This document shows positions 23,870-30,617 of a DNA stretch of 33,874 bases, piece after piece. The stretch covers positions 1-33,874 of the forward strand of contig DASYEE010000165.1 of the NCBI GenBank assembly GCA_036499165.1, given 5' to 3'. The notes beneath the pieces are model-generated. The model saw only the letters and a list, made by a program, of their open reading frames with translations, was not told where the DNA came from and did not search any database. A program made the position numbers and the translations under genes. Source of the stretch: Galbitalea sp036499165. Its GTDB lineage: Bacteria; Actinomycetota; Actinomycetes; Actinomycetales; Microbacteriaceae. Within the stretch, counting starts at the first letter, position 1; the number at the start of each line of letters is the position of its first letter.

Positions 23870-24667
23870 ATGCAGCTCGCCCTCCTCGCCCTGTTCGCGG
23901 TCGTCTCGGTGCTGCTCGTAGTCCGCGCGGCACGTCGAGATCGAGTCGACTACCGCCGCTTCAAGAGGCTGAAGACCACTCGCGAGCGGCAACATGTGTT
24001 TGCCAAGTGGCTGCGCGAGTCGTTCCTGATCTTCGGTGGCCTGAGTATCGCGGTAGTCGCCGCATCGTGGCAGTACATCCCGAGGGTGTCGGCGAGCGCG
24101 CTGACCTGGCCGCCGCTGCACTGGATGTCGTCCAACCTCTCCGGAGGATTCGGCGCGGGCCTCGCGGTGGGGGCAGGCATAGCGTTCGTAGCAGTTCTCG
24201 TCCTCCCGGTGTTTCTCCTGCGACGGCAGATGGGCGAGATCCCGACGATTGGGGACATCAGCTCCCTGCTCCCCCGGGCGCGCGGCGAGCTGGTCTACGG
24301 CGTCGGCTTGTCGCTCAACGCCGGCCTCATGGAGGAGTTGTTGTTCCGCCTCGGCATGCCAGCCCTGCTGTTCGGAATCACGGGCAACGGCGCGCTGTCG
24401 TTCCTGATCGCATCCGTGCTGTTCGGTCTTCTGCACATCTACCAGAAGTTCTGGGGCGTGCTCGGGGCGACCATTCTCGGGCTCGTGTTCTCCCTCCTCT
24501 ACCTGCTGACCAATTCGATCGTGGTGGTGATCGTTGTACACGCGCTCGTCGACCTGCGTTCGCTGGTACTCATCCCGCTGGTCGTTGGTCGGGTGTGGAA
24601 GCTGAATGAAGCGCCTGTAGCTACGAATCCCGAAGCAGGAAGCCCTGCAGCACCACCGCGTGATTGA
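23870..24667 (+). CDS. CPBP-family intramembrane metalloprotease
   Basis: Predicted intramembrane protease of the CPBP (Rce1/Abi) family, 265 residues. Hydrophobic segments lie at about 2-19, 53-68, 95-116, 143-153, 163-190 and 197-215. Conserved motifs are EELLFR with Glu155, Glu156 and Arg160; FGLLH with His189; and VIVVHALVD with a late His at about 228, which together form the active site of the family. Bacterial members act in peptide maturation, bacteriocin immunity or unknown roles. The start is ATG 23870 with a purine-rich GAGAG upstream; the open frame extends back to 23678, inside the MFS gene, and is not used. Its 3' end overlaps DUF488 by 47 bp on the opposite strand. Confidence 0.88.
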   Translation: MQLALLALFAVVSVLLVVRAARRDRVDYRRFKRLKTTRERQHVFAKWLRESFLIFGGLSIAVVAASWQYIPRVSASALTWPPLHWMSSNLSGGFGAGLAVGAGIAFVAVLVLPVFLLRRQMGEIPTIGDISSLLPRARGELVYGVGLSLNAGLMEELLFRLGMPALLFGITGNGALSFLIASVLFGLLHIYQKFWGVLGATILGLVFSLLYLLTNSIVVVIVVHALVDLRSLVLIPLVVGRVWKLNEAPVATNPEAGSPAAPPRD

Positions 24668-24971
24668 TCGCCGGGTCTTTCGCCCCGTAGAGCAGAGTGA
24701 CGTGGTTGCCTCCGTCACCACGCTGTCGGAGCGCGTCTACCGCAGGGTTTTCGACGAGCTCGGCGACATAGCGTGACATGAACTCCGGGAACCTGGCAGG
24801 GTCGTGGTCGAACCAGACCCGGAGTTCGGTGCTAGGAGCAACATCCTTCAGCCATTCGTCGAGTTCTGCCGCCACCTTGCTGACGCCCCGCGGCCAGAGC
24901 CTGTCGACGAGAACGCGATAGCCGTCATCGGCCGACGGGTGTTCGTAGATCCGTTTGATCGTGAAGGTCAT
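24621..24971 (-). CDS. DUF488 family protein
   Basis: DUF488 (YeaO-like) protein of 116 residues, cytoplasmic and of unknown function. The family pattern is clear: VLVDRLWPRGVSK at about 20-32, DEWLKDVAPSTELRVWFDHDP at about 38-58 (read as two adjacent motifs), and VTLLYGAKDPAINHAVVL near the C-terminus. The ATG 24971 start overlaps the DUF4192 stop as ATGA, so the two are probably one transcription unit. Its 3' 47 bp run antisense to the end of the CPBP gene. Confidence 0.92.
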   Translation of the reverse strand: MTFTIKRIYEHPSADDGYRVLVDRLWPRGVSKVAAELDEWLKDVAPSTELRVWFDHDPARFPEFMSRYVAELVENPAVDALRQRGDGGNHVTLLYGAKDPAINHAVVLQGFLLRDS

Positions 24972-26134
24972 CTGCCCATGCTCCCACCGGGCGTGCTAGT
25001 CGGCGAAGGAACGTTGAATGCCCAATCCGGCATGATGCCATTGCCGAGCATGGTGCCGAGAACCTCTGCCATTCCATACGCCGGGTCGATGCGGACCGCC
25101 CGATCGAGATAGTCGCCCGCTGCGCTCCCGTGACCGAGCGCCCAGTTCAACCACGCCAGCATGCAAAGTGGTGCCAGCTGCTGCTGATCGTCGAGAAGCG
25201 GTGTGAGGCGACGCAGAAGTTCAATGCCCGCGAGGACTCGACCCGGATCCGGCCGAGGGCCGATTCCCAACATGAGGTTGCCGATCAGCTCGCCGGTCGC
25301 GCTGTCTACCATCGCCGCTGCACCAGGTTGGCCTGGCATCAAAGGAGCCAGGCCGAGGCTCATCTCGCCCACGATCTCATTGGTCGCCCACTGCAGCATC
25401 GCGCTGTCGCGTGCGGTCGGCTCCTGGAGGATCAGCATGAGCAACGGCCCCCAGCGCTCGATCTCCGCTTCGTCCCACCGAAGCGCATCCTCGAAGAGTT
25501 TGACGATGTCATGCACGGGGACCACGCCTGGATCCGGATCATCGTCGACCTCCGGATCGCCCGCGAGCGCAAGGTCAACCCGGGCCCGCAGATCGTCGAA
25601 CCGCTCGAGAAATCGCACACGGTGCTCATGCGAGACCTCGGGCAAGGTGCCACCGAGCGTGCGGATGTCGCGGATGCCCGCTGGTATATTTCGCAGTAGC
25701 TTCGATCTCGAAATGTCGTCGAGCGGATGCCCGTGTTGCGGTCTTTGCGGGTCAAGATACGACGCCCAGCCGTTGCTCGCGACGCATAACAGCGCTTTCA
25801 CGAACAGCCCCGAGTGGTGCAGCCGCCTCTTGACCACCCGCAGGTAGTCGTCGCGCGGCAGCGCAGATTCCGTGGCGATCTTCTCGTCGGTGTAGACAAT
25901 CGGCACAACGCCGTCGACCCCCGGGACTCTGCACACAGTGCCAACCACGTGATTCGCCAGGCGTTTCAACACCGTCGGTGACGACGAGGGCGGCAGGTCG
26001 AATCGAATGGCGCCGCACGTACGTTTGCCCCGAAACATCAGCAGCAGGAGGCTGTTGCGCGGCTCGAATCCCGCGAGGGTGGGCACCAGCGCGAGCAGGT
26101 CTGCCGGTCCGGCGGCTTTCATCACGAGTGTCAT
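24968..26134 (-). CDS. DUF4192 domain protein
   Basis: DUF4192-family protein of about 388 residues, an actinobacterial family without known function. It begins MTLVMKAAGPADLLALVPTL (start region), continues with GFEPRNSLLLLMFRGKRTCGAIRFDLP, and ends with a helical repeat-like stretch APLCMLAWLNWALGHGSAAG and GMAEVLGTMLGNGIMPDWA, resembling TPR-type helices. Many family members sit beside RNA polymerase or housekeeping genes. The start ATG 26134 is chosen because the alternative TTG at 26272 would add 46 residues with no family resemblance. No membrane segment. Its stop overlaps the DUF488 start. Confidence 0.9.
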   Translation of the reverse strand: MTLVMKAAGPADLLALVPTLAGFEPRNSLLLLMFRGKRTCGAIRFDLPPSSSPTVLKRLANHVVGTVCRVPGVDGVVPIVYTDEKIATESALPRDDYLRVVKRRLHHSGLFVKALLCVASNGWASYLDPQRPQHGHPLDDISRSKLLRNIPAGIRDIRTLGGTLPEVSHEHRVRFLERFDDLRARVDLALAGDPEVDDDPDPGVVPVHDIVKLFEDALRWDEAEIERWGPLLMLILQEPTARDSAMLQWATNEIVGEMSLGLAPLMPGQPGAAAMVDSATGELIGNLMLGIGPRPDPGRVLAGIELLRRLTPLLDDQQQLAPLCMLAWLNWALGHGSAAGDYLDRAVRIDPAYGMAEVLGTMLGNGIMPDWAFNVPSPTSTPGGSMGR

Positions 26135-26321
26135 TTGTCGAGTGTGCTGTTGCGGCGTTGGCTCATGAGCGACATCCAGGAATCTGTGGATAAGTGTCCG
26201 GCCAGCGCTGCAGCTGAGGACAAGGCACCCCCACAACGGGCCATAGAAAGTTAGGTAACGATCGGGACACAATGAAGTTGCAGCCCCGGCCGGGGGCTAG
26301 CTGTATCGGGGGACACAGCAA
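26135..26321. other. Divergent intergenic region with a DnaA-box-like site
   Basis: 187 bp between DUF4192 and the NERD helicase. It holds both divergent promoters and one TGTGGATAA (26185-26193), identical to the reverse complement of the DnaA box TTATCCACA. A single box does not indicate an origin; it may be a DnaA-controlled promoter or chance. No other structure was recognised. Confidence 0.4.
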
Positions 26322-28475
26322 TTGTCAGCAGGACATTCGGCAGCCGACGAGGCTGCGCTCTACAGGCTTGAGGCCGAACAGGCCGAGTACATTGCCGAAA
26401 CCGCGCGCGAAATGCATCGCCGCTACCAGGCCGCAGCGGACACAGAAGCGAGGCTCGGCGTGCTGCTCAAACCGCTCGCTGAGCAGGGCTTCCACGTGCT
26501 CGCCGACCGGATGTGGCCGGGTTCCACGAGGGCAAACGTGGATTTCGTGGTCGTCGGACCAAGCGGCGTGATGATTGTCGATGCGAAGTCGTGGGCCGAC
26601 GTTCACCTCGCGAGCGGGCGCATCTTCCAAGGCCAGGATGACGTCACCGAGCGTTTCGAGAACCTGCGCTGGCTTGCAGAACAGACTGAAACAACCCTCG
26701 CCGACGTCGGCATCGCACCCGGCGAGGTGCATGCTGTCGCCGTCTTCATGGGTAAGCGGGAACTGAGTGGTCGCGCGGGTGGCATCGATGTCGTCGACGA
26801 AAATGCGGCCCTGAAGTACCTGGTTGGTACAGGCAATCGCCTCAACAGGTCCAAGATCGCGCTGGCGCTCACAGCTGTCGAGCGACTGTTTCCGCCATCG
26901 TCAGCGGGCAACCGCAGGGCTCAGCTCGCCACGGGTGCCGCGGGAACGGCTATCGCTGCTCCTGGCCTCGCAGGCGCTCACGGACCAGCCGCGGCCGACG
27001 CCGTCTCCTCACGACTCGTGCATCCGGATGTCGTGGTCCCGACGACCACGGAGAACGCCCTCATCACGATCGAGGAGATCGAAGCCGCGCTTCACGCGAG
27101 CGTCTCGTCGCTCCCGATCGAAGACTGGATGACCTACCTGCATCCCGACCAGGCGCGCCTTGCGCGACGCTCGTTCAATGGTCCATCGCGCATCCGGGGC
27201 GCCGCGGGCACGGGCAAAACGGTGGTCGGCCTGCACCGCGCCGCATACCTTGCGCGCACTCGCCCGGGCAAGATCCTGGTGACGACGCTCGTTCGCACCC
27301 TGCCTGTCGTCCTGTCGTCGCTAATGGAGCGGATGGCCCCCGATATCGCCGATCGCGTCGAATTCACAGGCGTCCACGCGTTCGCGCAGGAACTGCTTCG
27401 CTCTCGCGGACAGCACGTCACGGTCAGTGGAGTGAAGGCCGATCGCGCCTTCGAGCACGCATGGGCAGCGGTCGGTCGCGACGGGATCCTCGGCCGCATC
27501 GACCTCCGCAAGGAATACTGGCGCGACGAGGTGATCAGCGTCATCAAGGGCCGCGGGCTCACCCGCTTCGAGGAGTACGCGACGCTCGCACGCATTGGTC
27601 GCCGCAGGCCGCTCGGCGGTGAGGCGCGTGCCGCCGTCTGGGAGCTGCACTACACGTACAACCAGGCTCTTCGCGAAGCGAACGTGCACGACTTCGCCGA
27701 CGTGATCCTGCTGGCGGAGAAGTCGCTTCGCACGCATCCTCTCGAGGGCTACACGGCCGTCATCGCCGACGAAGCGCAGGATCTCTCGTGCGCGATGATC
27801 AGGATGCTGCACGCCCTTGTCGGCGACGCCCCAGACGGACTCAACCTCATCGGCGACGGTCAGCAGACCATTTATCCCGGCGGGTACACCCTCGCGGAGG
27901 CCAACGTCTCGCTGGCCGGCCGTGGCGTCGTCATGACGAAGAACTACCGCAACACGGTCGAGATCGCCGACTTCGCGGCATCCGTCGTATCAGGCGACCT
28001 GTTCGACGACATCGAGGGCGAGCCCTCGTCGATGGATGTCGCCAGCGAGATCGTGAGGCACGGTGCAAGACCGCGCGTGAGCCGCTTCATTTCCCGCCGC
28101 GCCCACGACAAGTCGGTCGTAGCCCAGGTGCGCAGCCTCCTCGCCTCGGGCGTCGCCGGCGGGGACATCGCCGTCCTAACCCAGACCAACTACGCTGCAG
28201 ACGACCTGATGGAGGTGCTCTCGGCCGCAGGCATTCGCACGGTTGACCTGCACTTCTACGACGGACGCACCACCTCGGCCGTGAAGGTCGGCACGATCAA
28301 GCGCGCGAAGGGACTCGAGTTCAAGCAGGTGCTGGTTGTGCGTACGCCTGCGCGGTTGCTCGAGCCCGTTGGGGCGGTCGAGGCGGCTGTTGCGGAGCGG
28401 CGGGAACTGGATCGGCGGGAGCTGTACGTGGCGATGACCCGGGCGCGCGATGGGCTTTGGGTGGGGGTTGGGTAG
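26322..28475 (+). CDS. NERD-domain UvrD/Rep-like SF1 helicase
   Basis: Predicted nuclease-helicase of 717 residues. The NERD (nuclease-related) domain is at about 40-150: ANVDFVVVGPSG and VMIVDAKSW show the D...DxK pattern of Asp74, Asp87 and Lys89. A UvrD/Rep-like ATPase follows: Walker A GAAGTGKT (293-300), motif II ADEAQD (482-487), a Q/GDxxQ motif (GDGQQTIYPGG), motif IV-type NYRNT, KRAKGLEF, and motif VI YVAMTRARDGLWV at the C-terminus. It begins at TTG 26322 with GGGGGA about 9 nt upstream. Members are assumed to act in DNA repair or processing and occur often in defence regions. It borders the island to its right, but its base composition is like the core genes. Confidence 0.92.
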   Translation: MSAGHSAADEAALYRLEAEQAEYIAETAREMHRRYQAAADTEARLGVLLKPLAEQGFHVLADRMWPGSTRANVDFVVVGPSGVMIVDAKSWADVHLASGRIFQGQDDVTERFENLRWLAEQTETTLADVGIAPGEVHAVAVFMGKRELSGRAGGIDVVDENAALKYLVGTGNRLNRSKIALALTAVERLFPPSSAGNRRAQLATGAAGTAIAAPGLAGAHGPAAADAVSSRLVHPDVVVPTTTENALITIEEIEAALHASVSSLPIEDWMTYLHPDQARLARRSFNGPSRIRGAAGTGKTVVGLHRAAYLARTRPGKILVTTLVRTLPVVLSSLMERMAPDIADRVEFTGVHAFAQELLRSRGQHVTVSGVKADRAFEHAWAAVGRDGILGRIDLRKEYWRDEVISVIKGRGLTRFEEYATLARIGRRRPLGGEARAAVWELHYTYNQALREANVHDFADVILLAEKSLRTHPLEGYTAVIADEAQDLSCAMIRMLHALVGDAPDGLNLIGDGQQTIYPGGYTLAEANVSLAGRGVVMTKNYRNTVEIADFAASVVSGDLFDDIEGEPSSMDVASEIVRHGARPRVSRFISRRAHDKSVVAQVRSLLASGVAGGDIAVLTQTNYAADDLMEVLSAAGIRTVDLHFYDGRTTSAVKVGTIKRAKGLEFKQVLVVRTPARLLEPVGAVEAAVAERRELDRRELYVAMTRARDGLWVGVG

Positions 28476-28499
28476 CTTTTGGTCGGGCAGCCGATGAGA

Positions 28500-28516
28500 G
28501 GCGGCGATAGGCCGCC
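28500..28516. terminator. Hairpin between NERD helicase and RelA/SpoT gene
   Basis: GGCGGC-GATAG-GCCGCC is a 6-bp perfect stem with a 5-nt loop, 25 bp after the helicase stop. It lacks a T-tract but sits where a terminator would separate the helicase from the next gene. Confidence 0.4.
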
Positions 28517-28565
28517 CTGTGGATAGCGCGCCAAGAATTAGTCTGGTCGTCGCTAAGGTAGGGCT

Positions 28566-29675
28566 ATGGCACCGGGTCCGCTCCCAAGCGACTATGAAGT
28601 AGCGGCAGCTCCTCTCGAGCAAATGGGAAACGCGATACAACGCCTGCTGCAGACAGTGCTCCAGGCAAAAGGCATCATGTGCCACGAAGTGCAGTTCCGC
28701 GTGAAATCGTCGGATAGCGCGCTCGCTAAGACGTCAAGGCACCCGGACAGATATCCGTCCGTGGCTGATCTTACTGACCTCCTGGGGCTCCGCGTGACTA
28801 CTTACTTTTCGGACGACGTGGACAAGGTGGCGGAGCTATTTCGCTCGGAGTTTCTTATCGATGCCGTGAATTCAGTAGACAAGCGGGAGTCGATCAAGGA
28901 AGACCAATTCGGCTACATATCGCTTCATTTTGTTGCAGAGCTGTCGGCGGCGCGGAGCGGCCTCGTTGAATACCGACCATTCAGAGGGAGAAAATTCGAG
29001 CTTCAGATTAGGTCCGTCCTTCAGGACGCGTGGGCGGAAATAGAGCACGATCTCGGATACAAGGCGGACGTTGGATTGCCACGCGAACTCCGCCGACGTT
29101 TCTCACGGGTAGCTGGTTTGCTCGAAATCGCGGACGCGGAATTTGTCGGGCTCCGCAACGAACTGCTGCAGCACGTCAGCGACGTTGAACAGCGAATCGA
29201 CCAGGACCAAGGAGCGGACGAATTGGAACTCGACCAAGTTACGGTTGCGGCGATTATCGAGGCCGATAGAGATTTGGCTCACATTGACGCTGAGATTGCG
29301 GCCGCGCTAGGTGTCGAACTCGAGAGCACCGTCAACGGTCGTTACGCGGCCGCTCGCGCCCGCGACTTGCAAGAAGAGAACGTGCACACGATCGGTGACC
29401 TTCGAGGTCTATTGGAAGAACGTCGCCCAGTTCTCCGCGAATTTGCGCGATCTTGGCTAGAGGCGACGGGGGCGGAGATGGGTGACCGGGAAGTATCGAG
29501 AGGGATTACGCTCTTTTACCTTCAGTTGTCGATCCTGGGCGACCGCTCGGAGGACTACTTGCGATCGCTCAAGCGGTTTGAGCGAAATCCGGAAATGGTA
29601 CAACTCCTGCGCTCGACCTGGTCAACCTCACGCAGCGGACCACGGGATCAGAGTAACGACGGCAGCAATTCCTGA
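28566..29675 (+). CDS. RelA/SpoT-domain (p)ppGpp or nucleotide pyrophosphokinase-like protein
   Basis: Protein of 369 residues with an N-terminal RelA/SpoT synthetase domain, about 35-185. Catalytic-site motifs are present: Arg45, Lys47, Ser51 and Lys55 in FRVKSSDSALAK; DLLGLRV with Asp71 and Arg76; GYISLHF with Tyr117 and His121; and ELQIR with Glu145, Gln147 and Arg149, followed by AWAEIEHDLGYK. No HD hydrolase domain, TGS or ACT domain is seen. The C-terminal half (about 186-369) is helical and charged, without a domain I recognise. Such stand-alone enzymes make (p)ppGpp or, in toxic SAS proteins, transfer pyrophosphate to tRNA. The start is ATG 28566 with AAGG about 8 nt upstream. Codon choice is less GC-biased than in the core genes. 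Its 3' 28 bp overlap the convergent nuclease gene. Confidence 0.85.
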   Translation: MAPGPLPSDYEVAAAPLEQMGNAIQRLLQTVLQAKGIMCHEVQFRVKSSDSALAKTSRHPDRYPSVADLTDLLGLRVTTYFSDDVDKVAELFRSEFLIDAVNSVDKRESIKEDQFGYISLHFVAELSAARSGLVEYRPFRGRKFELQIRSVLQDAWAEIEHDLGYKADVGLPRELRRRFSRVAGLLEIADAEFVGLRNELLQHVSDVEQRIDQDQGADELELDQVTVAAIIEADRDLAHIDAEIAAALGVELESTVNGRYAAARARDLQEENVHTIGDLRGLLEERRPVLREFARSWLEATGAEMGDREVSRGITLFYLQLSILGDRSEDYLRSLKRFERNPEMVQLLRSTWSTSRSGPRDQSNDGSNS

Positions 29676-30616
29676 AGTGGTCGCCCGAACGCTTCCAACG
29701 CCGCGGAGATATCGACTGCATAGCTCACGTCATAAATTGGTTCAAGCCTTGGAACGTGCACGGTTGGAACCTTTTGGGCAGCAACCACAATTCGCCCATT
29801 TGGATCCATGACCCTGTACCTGTAATCCTCCGTTCCCTCCACCTCGAAGCCGAGAGAGTTGAATGTCTTACGTGCCAACATCATGCGCTCTCGGAGGCTG
29901 AAGTCGATCGAAATCTCGTCCAAGAGATTTGCAATCGATAGCCCGGACGGATCCTCGATAATCCCAAGGGACACGACAAATGCGTCTCGACCGGTTGTCA
30001 ACTGCGAGTGGGAGAAATGATGCACAGATCGGAACCCCTCGTGCGTTTTCACCTCCACCTCCTTGTCGACAAATGTGAAATCAAACGTGGCCGTGGCCGA
30101 AGGATGCCAAGCCTCCAATAACTCGCTCTTGGCCACGCTCCTGTTGATCAACCACAATTCGCCCCAAATGCCTTTGATAGTTGAAACGTTCGGGCGAGCT
30201 CGGGTACTAAACATGTCCACATACGCGCTGACAAACTCTTCAACCTGCGTTGTAGACGGATTTTGCGGAAGGGAAGCAAGAAGAGCCGCGCCGACCATCG
30301 AAAACGCTGCAAGCAGTTCCCGTCTGTCCCCAGAGAGCGCGATTGCACAGTAGGTTCGCACGATCGGTCCTGCTGGCAATTCCACAGCGTAGCTGCCTCT
30401 CGGAATCACCCTGAGCGCGTCAAAGGCCTGCGCCAACGCCCGAGTTCCACCATCCTCGATGCGAATGAGAATGTACGCAGAACCGTCACCTTGCACCGCA
30501 AGAACGTCGCTATCTCGGCCGGCGGCAATCTGTCCGCGAAGTTCAAACGGATTTTCGGGCTGCACATCAAAGAGTTCGAGAAATTGCTCAACCACGCGGT
30601 CTGCAAACTCGAACAC
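29648..30616 (-). CDS. PD-(D/E)XK nuclease-like protein (DUF4420), restriction module
   Basis: Predicted restriction endonuclease of the DUF4420/PD-(D/E)XK group, 322 residues. The hallmark helix GIWGELWLI holds Glu153. The core strand FDFTFVDKEVEVKT carries Asp179, Glu188 and Lys190, giving the nuclease pattern. VHHFSHSQL (about 198-206) is a further conserved segment. The C-terminal half (Ile/Leu-rich helices, DYRYRVMDPNG) is probably for folding or DNA contact. It starts at GTG 30616, one base after the Z1 stop, with GAGG upstream inside the Z1 gene, so it is co-translated with the Z1 ATPase. In known systems this nuclease pairs with GHKL ATPase and Z1 for methylation-sensitive or phage DNA cleavage. 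Nuclease activity is inferred. Confidence 0.88.
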   Translation of the reverse strand: MFEFADRVVEQFLELFDVQPENPFELRGQIAAGRDSDVLAVQGDGSAYILIRIEDGGTRALAQAFDALRVIPRGSYAVELPAGPIVRTYCAIALSGDRRELLAAFSMVGAALLASLPQNPSTTQVEEFVSAYVDMFSTRARPNVSTIKGIWGELWLINRSVAKSELLEAWHPSATATFDFTFVDKEVEVKTHEGFRSVHHFSHSQLTTGRDAFVVSLGIIEDPSGLSIANLLDEISIDFSLRERMMLARKTFNSLGFEVEGTEDYRYRVMDPNGRIVVAAQKVPTVHVPRLEPIYDVSYAVDISAALEAFGRPLQELLPSLL

Positions 30617-30617
30617 G

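Noticed and set aside
26185..26193. Perfect DnaA-box-like TGTGGATAA, with another at 22246-22254, as a sign of a replication origin
   Set aside because: Single isolated boxes, with no cluster, AT-rich unwinding element or dnaA/dnaN nearby.
26135..26272. TTG start at 26272 for the DUF4192 gene
   Set aside because: It would add 46 residues without family resemblance and occupy the divergent promoter region.
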